Shown here: positions 15,098-22,081 of the stretch, piece after piece
Layout: each line of letters starts with the position of its first letter
Numbering within the stretch: the first letter of the stretch is position 1
NCBI GenBank assembly: GCA_003133205.1
Contig: PKWK01000144.1
Coordinates: 123 to 37,748 of the forward strand
Reading direction: 5' to 3'
Source of the DNA: Granulicella sp.
GTDB taxonomy: Bacteria; Acidobacteriota; Terriglobia; Terriglobales; Acidobacteriaceae
Length of the DNA stretch: 37,626 nucleotides
Translations under genes and position numbers: made by a program
The notes under the pieces: model-generated
The model's database searches: none
Seen by the model: the letters and a program-made list of their open reading frames with translations, nothing else
What the model was told of the DNA's origin: nothing

Positions 15098-15127
15098 GGG
15101 ATCCCTTCGGCAGGCTCAGGGCAGGCT
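15098..15127. repeat. CTTCGGCAGGCTCAGG-type intergenic repeat
   Basis: The stretch CCCTTCGGCAGGCTCAGGG (15103-15121) can form a hairpin through CCCT/AGGG ends and has the look of short dispersed repeats built on CGGCAGGCTCAGG seen at gene ends in several GC-rich bacteria. It continues to the TAG (complement of 15126-15128) of the permease gene. Only one copy is in the window, so membership of a repeat family is inference. Confidence 0.45.
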
Positions 15128-16207
15128 ATGGGGTGCCGGGGAGGTGGTTGCGGTCCTCGGCCCAGTGGTCAACGATGGAGTCGACCACCACGTGGCCTAC
15201 GCGGTAGGCGGTGTCGAGCGACGGAAAGTAAGCGCTGTAGTGTCCGATCTTGGTGTCGGCGATGGACTCGGTGGCGCTGAGACCGTTGCGGGGCACGTCG
15301 AAGTTGCTGGCCGTGCGCAGGACAAGGACGCGGCTGAGGTCGACCTTGTGGTCGTTGCTGAGGAAGGTCAGCGACTGCAGCGTGCCCGTGTCCTCCATGC
15401 CGCAGATGGCATAGGTTCCCTGGCCGCCGGTGAAATACTTGACCCAGTCGCGCGCCCACTGCTGCATCAGCTTGCCGTGCCAGAACGTGCTGGCGGAGAG
15501 GTTCTCGCCTTTGAGGACGAAGGGCGGGCGGTGGCCGCGTCGCCCTCAAACTGCATGCGGAGGTCCTTCATCCCGGGCGTGTCCGGGATCGCCACGTCTT
15601 TGGTCAGGCGGAAGGCCCAGTCGACCAGCGCGCGGTTCAGGTGGTAGGTTGCGTTGCTGTCCGCGCCCATCGGCTGAGGTGGTTGCTCGTAAGGAACGGT
15701 CTTGCGCAGGGGGATGTAGCCGGTGGTCCAGAGGGCGCGTTGCTTGGGTGTGTCGTGGGGAATCTCGCGGGCGTCGATCTCGTAGCCGAGGTCGCCGTCG
15801 ACGATCCACTCCGACCAGACGGCGGAGGCGAGCGATCCTGCAGCGGGGTCGATGCCGCCAATGCCGGCGACCAGAAAGTAGGCGTGGGTGAGGTCGAAGC
15901 GGGGGTCGAGGCCAAGCGCCATGACAGAGGCCGCCGCGCGCGCTGTGCCGACGCCGGTGAGCAGGCCGAGGACGCCGGTGTCCGGGTTGATGCGGAGGTC
16001 GTGGTAGCCCTGCGGAAAGGGCAGGACGGTGTCGAGATGTTCGCGCTCGACCCAGTACTGGTACTCACCGGGAATGTCGCCGGTGTCGGCGCCGGCCTCG
16101 AACATGTTGATGACGACGACCTTGATCTCGATCGGCTTGGACGCCACGGTCTGCGCGCAGGCGCAATTGGCGATAGCCAGCAGGAGGACAGCAAGAAGAG
16201 GGCGCAT
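15126..16207 (-). pseudogene. Purine nucleoside permease (NUP family), single-base frameshift
   Basis: The NUP family covers secreted or membrane-linked proteins described as purine nucleoside permeases. The reading begins MRPLLAVLLLAIANCACAQ (signal peptide), followed by KVVVINMFEAGADTGDIPGEYQYW, GVGTARAAASVMALG, YFLVAGIGGIDP and VWSEWIVDGDLGYEID. It continues in one frame to LRMQFEGDAATARP and then fails. One base to the side, it resumes as FVLKGENLSASTFWHGKLMQQWARDW, CGMEDTGT and the end at 15126. Adding one base in the GGGCGGGCGG tract (about 15520-15531) restores about 360 codons, near normal family length. It is either a real pseudogene or a homopolymer sequencing error. TACCAT lies 5 nt before the ATG. 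Confidence 0.85.
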
Positions 16208-16212
16208 AGGGA

Positions 16213-16218
16213 ATGGTA
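16213..16218 (-). promoter_or_regulatory. -10-like TACCAT before the permease start
   Basis: On the minus strand TACCAT is followed by 5 nt and the ATG at 16207, without a Shine-Dalgarno, so it is a candidate leaderless start. The 43-bp gap to the divergent GNAT gene must also hold that gene's promoter. Confidence 0.35.
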
Positions 16219-16250
16219 CATCTGTATAAGCGACTAGTCCGAGGGTTTAG

Positions 16251-16703
16251 ATGGATGAGGTAACACTGCGGGAGTATCGTCCGGGAGATTGGGAGGCGAT
16301 GCATGCCCTGGATGTGGCGTGCTTCGAGCCCGTGTTCCAATTCAGCCGAAGAGCCATGCGATATTTTGCAGAGGCGCGCCGAGCGGTGACGGTGCTGGCG
16401 GAGGCGGAAGATGAGCTAGTGGGGTTTTGCATTGCGGAGGTCGAGGGACCGGTGGGGTACGTTGTGACGCTGGATGTGGCCCAGGCGTGGCGGCGACAGG
16501 GACTGGCTCGACGTTTGATGGCGGAGATCGAGACCAGGGTGCACGCAGCGGGGGCGATGGAGATGGCTCTGCATGTATTTACGGGAAATGTGAGCGCGAT
16601 GCAGTTCTACGAAGGGATCGGCTACGGACGTGTGGGAATGGTGAAGGGATTCTACGGGCGGGGCCTGGATGCGCTGGTCTATCGGAAGAGGTTCGAGGCT
16701 TAG
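16251..16703 (+). CDS. GNAT-family N-acetyltransferase (RimI-like)
   Basis: Transfers acetyl from acetyl-CoA to an amine, possibly a protein N-terminus. The 150-residue product has the GNAT order: EYRPGDWEAMHALD (beta1/alpha1), VTVLAEAEDELVGFCIAEV (beta2-3), YVVTLDVAQAWRRQGLARRLM (beta4 and the acetyl-CoA pyrophosphate loop RRQGLA at about 84-89), LHVFTGNVSAMQFYEGIGYGRVGMV (beta5-alpha4) and a final strand. This resembles RimI more than antibiotic acetyltransferases, but there is no tsaB or tsaD neighbour, so I give no symbol. A TATAAG hexamer lies about 30 bp upstream. The gene is divergent from the broken permease gene and converges on queD. Confidence 0.88.
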   Translation: MDEVTLREYRPGDWEAMHALDVACFEPVFQFSRRAMRYFAEARRAVTVLAEAEDELVGFCIAEVEGPVGYVVTLDVAQAWRRQGLARRLMAEIETRVHAAGAMEMALHVFTGNVSAMQFYEGIGYGRVGMVKGFYGRGLDALVYRKRFEA

Positions 16704-16715
16704 GATTCGGCGGCG

Positions 16716-17093
16716 CTATTCGTAGTACCGGGCGAAGCTGGTGTCGGTCTCGAACAGCGTGCAGTCCTTGACGCGAACGCGGCCGGCCGTCATCTCATGC
16801 AGTTGGCGGCTCGTCTCCTCGTAAAAATAGCGGGCGAGATTCTCCGCGGATGGGTTGAGTTCGGTGAAGGGCGCGAGGTCGTTGATCATCTTGTGGTCGA
16901 GGTAGTCGACGACCGGCCGCAGCAGCGTCTTGAGCAGCTTGAAGTCGAGCAACAGCCCGGTCTCGTCCAACTCGGCGCCAACCAGCGTAACCAGCACGCG
17001 GTAGTTGTGGCCGTGGGGATTCTCGCACTTGCCCTGGTAGTTGCGCAGGTAGTGGCCGGAGGAGAAGCCGGCTTCTACGGTGACCTCAAACAT
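16716..17093 (-). CDS. queD: 6-carboxy-5,6,7,8-tetrahydropterin synthase (QueD)
   Basis: Converts 7,8-dihydroneopterin triphosphate to 6-carboxytetrahydropterin, the second step toward preQ0 and queuosine. The 125-residue length is normal for bacterial QueD. Zinc ligands His14 (FSSGHYL), His27 and His29 (NPHGHNY) and the catalytic Cys23 (GKCENP) are all present; LDHKMIND and the C-terminal ETDTSFARYYE complete the active site. Cys23 with CxxxHGH spacing marks QueD rather than mammalian-type PTPS. No queC or queE is adjacent in the window. A GGGAAG about 8 nt before the ATG may serve as ribosome site. Its end converges on the GNAT gene, with 12 bp between the stops. Confidence 0.95.
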   Translation of the reverse strand: MFEVTVEAGFSSGHYLRNYQGKCENPHGHNYRVLVTLVGAELDETGLLLDFKLLKTLLRPVVDYLDHKMINDLAPFTELNPSAENLARYFYEETSRQLHEMTAGRVRVKDCTLFETDTSFARYYE

Positions 17094-17182
17094 TGGTGTC
17101 GCTTCCCTTCCCGCAGCCGGATCTAGACTGCGCGAGGCCGCGGAGCCAGTAAACCCGATTGTATCGCTGCGAGCCGTGTTTC

Positions 17183-17242
17183 GATCAGGAGCGCCCGCGG
17201 CAGATCAGGAGCGCCTGCGGCAGATCAGGAGCGCCTGCGGCG
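17183..17242. repeat. Three tandem copies of a 20-bp repeat
   Basis: Units at 17183-17202, 17203-17222 and 17223-17242 read GATCAGGAGCGCCYGCGGCR; copy 1 differs at one base from copy 2, and copy 3 at its last base. Each copy contains TCA, which is TGA on the minus strand. Since 20 is not a multiple of three, the three copies place stops in all three minus-strand frames. The right-most copy supplies the real stop and the last few residues of the small membrane protein gene. Confidence 0.9.
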
Positions 17243-17467
17243 GCGCGTCTCTTCGCTGCGGCGCTCGGCCTGTTGGAAGAGCGAAGAGAGAACGCCCGCC
17301 AGCGCAACCACCAGCGCGATGAGGAACAGCACCAACCCCATCGTGCGCCACAGAGAAGCGTCGCCCGGCGAGCCAGGCTGCTGCGCGATGTTGGTGTAGG
17401 CAATGCCGCAGGAGATCAGCGCGAAGAGAGTCAGCGATGCAGCGAGGATGTAGAGATTGCGGCCCAT
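17225..17467 (-). CDS. Small two-helix membrane protein, unknown function
   Basis: Not recognised. It is an 80-residue protein with two hydrophobic helices (about 5-25, LYILAASLTLFALISCGIAY, and about 43-63, MGLVLFLIALVVALAGVLSSL). A short polar loop joins them, and the tail is strongly basic (QQAERRSEETRRRRRS), expected on the cytoplasmic side. The final codons and TGA lie in the right-most copy of a 20-bp tandem triplication, so the C-terminus may vary between strains. It sits 131 bp upstream of queD on the same strand and is divergent from the ClC gene. Shine-Dalgarno support is weak, but the helix pattern argues that the frame is real. Confidence 0.65.
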   Translation of the reverse strand: MGRNLYILAASLTLFALISCGIAYTNIAQQPGSPGDASLWRTMGLVLFLIALVVALAGVLSSLFQQAERRSEETRRRRRS

Positions 17468-17593
17468 GGATCTGACTAAGGATACGACATGGAGTCAAGC
17501 ATTGCCGCTAGCGACTGACTGCGCGGACAAGCGAGGGGTACGCTTACCGGCTAATCCACTGGGATATCCTAGCTACGAGGCACTATCCACAAG

Positions 17594-19330
17594 ATGGCTG
17601 AAGACACCCAGGCGACAAGCGATAGTTGGTGGAGAATCTCGCTCCTGGATCGCATGGCTGGGCTGCGGCCCCGTGAGAGCCAGATCTTTCTCGGCCTGTC
17701 CCTGGTGATTGGCGCGGTGACAGGCCTCGCGGTCGTCGCGTTCATCGTGCTGACGGAGCGGCTGGGCATGCGGCTCTACCCGGTGAGTGGCGCGCCGTGG
17801 CGGCGTCTGCTCTTCCCGGTGGTGGGGTCGCTCGCCGTCGGATACCTGCTGTACCGCTTTTTCCCCAACGCCCGTGGCAGCGGCATTCCGCAGACCAAGG
17901 CCGCGATGTTCGCACGTGGAGGGCGCATCACGCTGCGCACCGTGCTGGGCAAGTTTTTCTGCACGTCCGTCACGCTCGCCAGCGGCATTCCGCTGGGACG
18001 CGAAGGACCATCGGTCCAGGTGGGCGCGGGCATCGGCTCGGTGCTTGGACGGATGCTCGGACTGAGCCCCGAGCAGGGGAAGAAGCTGATCCCGGTGGGA
18101 GCGGCGGCGGCGATTGCAGCCGCTTTCAACACCCCTCTTGCGGCGGTTGTGTTCTCGCTTGAGGAGATCATGGGCGACCTGAACGCGCCGATGATGGGCG
18201 GAGTTGTGCTGGCGTCTGCGACTGCGTGGGTGGTGCTGCGGCTTTCGCTGGGCGATCATCCGCTGTTCAAGGTCCCGCAGTATCACCTGGTAAGTCCGGC
18301 GGAGTTTGCGGTCTATGCGGTGCTCGGCGTGGCGGGCGGCTTGGTGTCGGCGGTATTCGCGAAGCTCCTGCTGGGCACGCGCGCGCGCTTTCTACGGTTT
18401 CCGCAAAACACGGTCTGGTTCCAACCACTCGTGGGCGGATTGCTGGTCGGCGGGATGGGCTGGTTCGTGCCGCAGGTGTTGGGCGTCGGCTACGGGTTTG
18501 TCGGTGATGCGCTGAACGGAAACATGGCGGTCCGTCTGATGCTGATCCTGCTGGTGCTGAAGCTGATCGCGGTCACTACCAGTTATGCTTCGGGCAACGC
18601 GGGCGGTATCTTCGGTCCGTCGCTGTTCCTTGGCGCCATGTTGGGCGGCACCGTGGGGACGGTGGCGCATCATCTTTTCCCCGCATACACCGCCTTGCCG
18701 GGAGCCTACGCGCTGGTTGGGATGGGCGCGGTGTTCGCCGGAGTCGTACGCGCGCCGATGACCTCGGTGCTGATCATCTTCGAGATGACGCAGGATTACG
18801 CGGTCATCGTTCCGCTGATGATTGCCAACCTGGTGAGCCTCTTCGTCGCGTCGCTGTTGCAGCACGAGCCCATTTACGAAGCGCTGGCGGTGCAGGATGG
18901 CATCCACCTGCCAACTGCGAAGACGCGCCAACGACTCGGCCAGCGTCAGGCAGCAAGCATCATGAGAGCCGCGAGCCAGTTGCTGCCCGCCGAGATGACG
19001 CTGCGCGAGGCGCTGGATCGGGTTAGCGCCAGCGAATTCAGGACCTGGCCAGTGACCGACCGGCGAGGTGTGATTGGCGTGATCGACCTCTCGCGGCTGG
19101 AGAATGAACTGGCGGAAGGTGAGGACAAGAAGCTTGGCGAGTTGCTGGATGGGCTGATATTTCCGCACATCCACGCCGATCAGGGGCTGGATCTCGCGCT
19201 CGAGCGCATGGGCGCGAACCATATCGACATCCTGCCCGTGGTGAATCGCGCGAATGTGCATACGTTGGAAGGCATCGTGACGCTGCGCGACGTTCTGGAT
19301 GCATATGGCGTCAACCACGCATGGTGGTAG
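17594..19330 (+). CDS. ClC-family chloride/proton antiporter with CBS domains
   Basis: Integral membrane ClC transporter; 578 residues. The selectivity-filter motifs are intact: GSGIPQ (Ser96), GREGPSV (gating Glu137) and GNAGGIFGPSLF. The proton-path glutamate is also present (SLEEIMGD, Glu191, aligning with Glu203 of E. coli ClC-ec1), which predicts Cl-/H+ exchange rather than a channel. After the membrane part (about 30-430) comes a cytoplasmic region (about 450-578) with a CBS pair ending in HIDILPVVNRANVHTLEGIVTLRDVL, which commonly senses adenine nucleotides. GAGG lies about 13 nt before the ATG. It converges on eutC with 13 bp between the stops. Likely roles are acid or anion homeostasis. 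Confidence 0.95.
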   Translation: MAEDTQATSDSWWRISLLDRMAGLRPRESQIFLGLSLVIGAVTGLAVVAFIVLTERLGMRLYPVSGAPWRRLLFPVVGSLAVGYLLYRFFPNARGSGIPQTKAAMFARGGRITLRTVLGKFFCTSVTLASGIPLGREGPSVQVGAGIGSVLGRMLGLSPEQGKKLIPVGAAAAIAAAFNTPLAAVVFSLEEIMGDLNAPMMGGVVLASATAWVVLRLSLGDHPLFKVPQYHLVSPAEFAVYAVLGVAGGLVSAVFAKLLLGTRARFLRFPQNTVWFQPLVGGLLVGGMGWFVPQVLGVGYGFVGDALNGNMAVRLMLILLVLKLIAVTTSYASGNAGGIFGPSLFLGAMLGGTVGTVAHHLFPAYTALPGAYALVGMGAVFAGVVRAPMTSVLIIFEMTQDYAVIVPLMIANLVSLFVASLLQHEPIYEALAVQDGIHLPTAKTRQRLGQRQAASIMRAASQLLPAEMTLREALDRVSASEFRTWPVTDRRGVIGVIDLSRLENELAEGEDKKLGELLDGLIFPHIHADQGLDLALERMGANHIDILPVVNRANVHTLEGIVTLRDVLDAYGVNHAWW

Positions 19331-19343
19331 GCGTTCTTAATCT

Positions 19344-20183
19344 CTATGGAAGAAGCGCCGTGTCGGACCCGCGAAGGGCGACTCCAGTCAGCCCAGGGCG
19401 TCGTGCTTCAGTGACATACCAGGCGATCCGGGCCGCAGCCGCCGTACAGTCCAGACCCTCGACGCGAATGTTGGAGACGCAGTTGCGCTCAGCATCGGTG
19501 CGGCCGATTCGCGGCGCCCACGTGATGTACGCGCCGAGCGAGTCGGGCGAGCTCAACCCGGGGCGCTCACCAATCAGCATGACTGTGACGTCGGCGTGCA
19601 GAACTTCGCCGATCTCATCTCCAAGCGCCACGCGCGCCTGCTCGGCAACGACAATGGGGGCGAGCGCCCACGGGAGCGCTACCTGCTTCGCATCATTCTC
19701 CTCGTTCAGCCCAAGCAGCGGCAGAAGCGCATCGAGCAACGGCAACGCGTGGCGCTCGACCGCCAGCGCGGAAAGACCATCGGCGAGGATGATGCTAACG
19801 GTTGTGGCATCGGTATGCGGCGATCGTGTATCCGTGGCGCGCACCGCGAGCAGAGTGGCTGAGGCATCGCTGAGCGTACGCCCGAGGTCAGGCCGGCGGA
19901 GATATTCCGTGCGGTTGGCGGCAGAGCTGCGCACAGAGACAGCCGCAAGTTCCCGCTCACGCAGCGCCGCCATTAGCGAAGCCACGCCAAGTGCAGCATG
20001 CACAGCATCCCGAGCCTGCGCATGGGCAAGCGAGAACTCCAGCGCGTGCCGTGTAGTGATGCTCGCCCCGGTTCGGTCAAGCGCCACCCGCGCCGAAGTC
20101 AGCGCGCGCAGGTCCAGCAGCGAGTTGAACTGGGGGATCGACGCGGAGCCGGTAGTCGACAGCGGATGATCTGAATTGCTCAT
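19344..20183 (-). CDS. eutC: Ethanolamine ammonia-lyase small subunit
   Basis: Partner of EutB in the adenosylcobalamin-dependent conversion of ethanolamine to acetaldehyde and ammonia. The 279-residue product shows family marks: LRALTSARVALDRTGASITTRHALEFSLAHAQARDAVHA, DGLSALAVERHALPLL, VMLIGERPGLSSPDSLGAYITWAPR and a C-terminal RNCVSNIRVEGL. It overlaps the eutB stop by 4 bp (ATGA), so the two subunits are translationally coupled. No eut shell, eutD/E/G or regulator genes are in the window. N-terminal targeting sequences for a microcompartment are not evident, although the first 15 residues are Ser/Thr-rich and flexible. Confidence 0.96.
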   Translation of the reverse strand: MSNSDHPLSTTGSASIPQFNSLLDLRALTSARVALDRTGASITTRHALEFSLAHAQARDAVHAALGVASLMAALRERELAAVSVRSSAANRTEYLRRPDLGRTLSDASATLLAVRATDTRSPHTDATTVSIILADGLSALAVERHALPLLDALLPLLGLNEENDAKQVALPWALAPIVVAEQARVALGDEIGEVLHADVTVMLIGERPGLSSPDSLGAYITWAPRIGRTDAERNCVSNIRVEGLDCTAAAARIAWYVTEARRPGLTGVALRGSDTALLP

Positions 20184-21541
20184 GCGTTCAGCAACCTCGG
20201 CACGGAGAGTTCATGCAGCGGGCCCTGCGCAAGCCACGCCTCAAACTCCGGCGCGGGGCGCAGTCCAAGCACGCGGCGCAGATACAGCGCATCGTGGAAC
20301 GACGTGCTCTGGTAGTTCAGCATGATGTCGTCGGCGCCAGGCACGCCCATGATGTAGTTGACGCCGGCCGCGCCAAGCATTGTCAGCAGCGCGTCCATGT
20401 CGTCCTGATCGGCCTCCGCATGATTGGTGTAGCAGACGTCGCAGCCCATGGGCAGGCCCAGCAGCTTACCGCAGAAGTGGTCTTCGAGGCCCGCACGCAG
20501 AATCTGCTTGCCGTCGTAGAGATACTCCGGCCCGATGAATCCAACGACAGTGTTGACGAGCATGGGCCGATAGCGACGCGCGACGGCGTAGGCGCGAGCT
20601 TCAAGCGTCTGCTGATCCACTCCATGGTGGGCATTTGCGGATAGTGAACTTCCCTGCCCAGTCTCGAAGTACATAATGTTCTCGCCGCCGGTTTCGGCGC
20701 CGATTCCGCCTCGTCCAAGTTCGCGGGCCATCTGGTGCGCCTCGTCGAGCAAGGCTATGCTCACGCCGAATGACTTGTTGGTAGCCTCAGTCCCGCCGAT
20801 CGATTGGAAGACGAGATCGACCGGCGCGCCCAGCCGCATCGCTTCCATCTGCGTGGTCACATGCGCCAGCACGCAACTCTGCGTCGGAATCGCGAATCGC
20901 TCGCGTGCTCGGTCGACAAGCTGCAGCAGTTCGATCACCGTGCGCAGACTGTCGGAGACGGGGTTGATGCCAATGACCGCATCGCCCGAGCCAAGCATCA
21001 GGCCGTCGACGATCGATGCGGCGATGCCCGCGGGATCGTCCGTCGGATGATTCGGCTGGAGCCGCGTCGAGAGCCGCCCGGGCAGGCCGACGGTGGTGCG
21101 GAATCGCGTGACGACAGAGATCTTGCGCGCAACCAGCACGAGATCCTGCAGCCGCATCAACTTTGAAACCGCTGCGGCCATCTCTGGCGTGAGGCCGGGA
21201 GCCAGCGCGGAGAGTCGCTCCCCGGTAGCGTCATCCGAGAGCAGCCAATCGCGCAGATAGCCGACGGTAAAGGCCGAGATCGGCGCGAAGGCTGCGGGAT
21301 CATGTGTGTCGAGGATGAGGCGCGTAACTTCGTCGGTCTCGTAAGGCACGATGGCCTCGTCAAGGAAGCTCTTCAGCGGCAGATCGGCGAGCGACCTCTG
21401 CGCGGCGACGCGTTCTTGCGCGGTAGTAGCGCAAATGCCGGCGAGTTGATCGCCCGAACGCCCAGGCGTGGCGCGAGCAAGGAGTTGCGCGAGCGAATCG
21501 AAGGTGTAGCGAACGCCGCCGACCGTGTGCGCATAGGCCAT
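20180..21541 (-). CDS. eutB: Ethanolamine ammonia-lyase large subunit
   Basis: Catalytic TIM-barrel subunit of ethanolamine ammonia-lyase, which binds substrate and presents it to adenosylcobalamin. The 453-residue length matches the family (E. coli EutB 453). Recognisable segments are LADLPLKSFLDEAIVPYETDEVTRLI, NHPTDDPAGIAASIVDGLMLGSGDAVIGINPVSDS, YFETGQGSSLSANAHHGVDQQT and GLPMGCDVCYTNHAEADQDDMD. I start at MAYAHTVGG (ATG 21541) rather than 12 codons earlier; TAGCTT ends 7 nt before this ATG with no Shine-Dalgarno. It is followed by eutC with a 4-bp overlap. No cobalamin riboswitch was recognised upstream. Confidence 0.96.
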   Translation of the reverse strand: MAYAHTVGGVRYTFDSLAQLLARATPGRSGDQLAGICATTAQERVAAQRSLADLPLKSFLDEAIVPYETDEVTRLILDTHDPAAFAPISAFTVGYLRDWLLSDDATGERLSALAPGLTPEMAAAVSKLMRLQDLVLVARKISVVTRFRTTVGLPGRLSTRLQPNHPTDDPAGIAASIVDGLMLGSGDAVIGINPVSDSLRTVIELLQLVDRARERFAIPTQSCVLAHVTTQMEAMRLGAPVDLVFQSIGGTEATNKSFGVSIALLDEAHQMARELGRGGIGAETGGENIMYFETGQGSSLSANAHHGVDQQTLEARAYAVARRYRPMLVNTVVGFIGPEYLYDGKQILRAGLEDHFCGKLLGLPMGCDVCYTNHAEADQDDMDALLTMLGAAGVNYIMGVPGADDIMLNYQSTSFHDALYLRRVLGLRPAPEFEAWLAQGPLHELSVPRLLNA

Positions 21542-21548
21542 TGTGCCT

Positions 21549-21554
21549 AAGCTA
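21549..21554 (-). promoter_or_regulatory. -10-like TAGCTT before eutB
   Basis: On the minus strand TAGCTT is followed by 7 nt and the ATG at 21541, with no Shine-Dalgarno. This is the same arrangement as at several other genes in the window. Confidence 0.35.
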
Positions 21555-21720
21555 CTAGGACAGGAACTGCGACACAACTGTCAGAAATACCTGATTAAAT
21601 CGCCTATGCTAAGAAACAATGAGCCAACTATTCAAGTCAATCGATGTTTAGAAGCGGACGCAGAGTGGAGGTGCAGTCTGTTACCGCTGCTTTGAGTCAG
21701 TTCCTATCGGCGGATTCTGC

Positions 21721-21891
21721 GTGCAGAGCGCAGATTTCTTCAACCTACTCTTGGAGGCGAAGAAGAGCGAGTTCCTAGAGCGACAGTTTGTTGAGTTACT
21801 AATCCAACAATCGCCGACGGAGCGGACGCAAGTCTTTGCCACACTCGAAGAAGCCATCGCCAAACATGATGAAGAGTTCAATTGCGCATAG
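21721..21891 (+). CDS. Possible small ORF or gene remnant, 56 codons
   Basis: Not recognised. From a GTG at 21721 the frame encodes an amphipathic, charged, probably helical peptide (ADFFNLLLEAKKSEFLER, QFVELLIQQSPTERTQVF, TLEEAIAKHDEEFNCA). Its composition looks like a real protein rather than a random frame, and the frame continues upstream without an ATG to a TAG near 21650 (segment GGAVCYRCFESVPIGGFC). No Shine-Dalgarno is seen before the GTG, so this may be the 3' remnant of a larger gene. The last codons overlap the antisense remnant of an efflux outer-membrane gene, marking a junction near 21880. Confidence 0.4.
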   Translation: MQSADFFNLLLEAKKSEFLERQFVELLIQQSPTERTQVFATLEEAIAKHDEEFNCA

Positions 21892-22005
21892 AGCTTCGGT
21901 AGCTGCGCCGTGGTCCAGCCGCCGCCGAGGGCTTTGATCAGCAGGATGCTCGCGTCGAGTCGTCGCCGATGCAAACACAGCCAATCGCGGCGATTGCACG
22001 CTCGC
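21876..22005 (-). pseudogene. C-terminal remnant of an RND efflux outer-membrane factor (NodT/TolC type)
   Basis: The minus strand encodes RRRLDASILLIKALGGGW followed by TTAQLPKLYAQLN. The phrase 'ALxxLIKALGGGW' closing the protein is a hallmark of NodT-type outer-membrane factors of RND efflux pumps. Only about 35-40 codons are recognisable: no upstream barrel or coiled-coil region is present, and the frame to the left runs into unrelated sequence. The rest of the efflux operon is absent, so this is a deletion scar. Confidence 0.55.
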
Positions 22006-22081
22006 GAAGGTAATAACTCAGTCGATTCCCCATGTCCCCATAACAGCGAGAATTTGTAACACTTAGGGCGAGGAAAATAGG

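Larger units (their letters stand above)
14669..15125. other. 457-bp repeat-rich intergenic region
   Basis: No gene is credible here, and the open frames run through the terminator. From left to right it holds an AT-richer block with TTTTGGCA at 14776-14783, an intrinsic terminator (14831-14859), and a second TTTTGGCA-type block near 14949 (ATTTTGGCAAATAATTG). A C7/G8 homopolymer hairpin (14984-15012) and a CTTCGGCAGGCTCAGG element that abuts the stop codon of the permease pseudogene follow. The mixture suggests accumulated intergenic repeats. Confidence 0.6.

Noticed and set aside
17183..17242. Tandem repeat considered as a CRISPR array
   Set aside because: Units are contiguous with no spacers, only 20 bp long, and overlap a coding end; no cas genes are present.
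21542..21720. Possible cobalamin riboswitch upstream of the B12-dependent eutB
   Set aside because: No B12-box-like conserved segment was seen on the minus strand, and a -10-like hexamer lies only 7 nt before the ATG.
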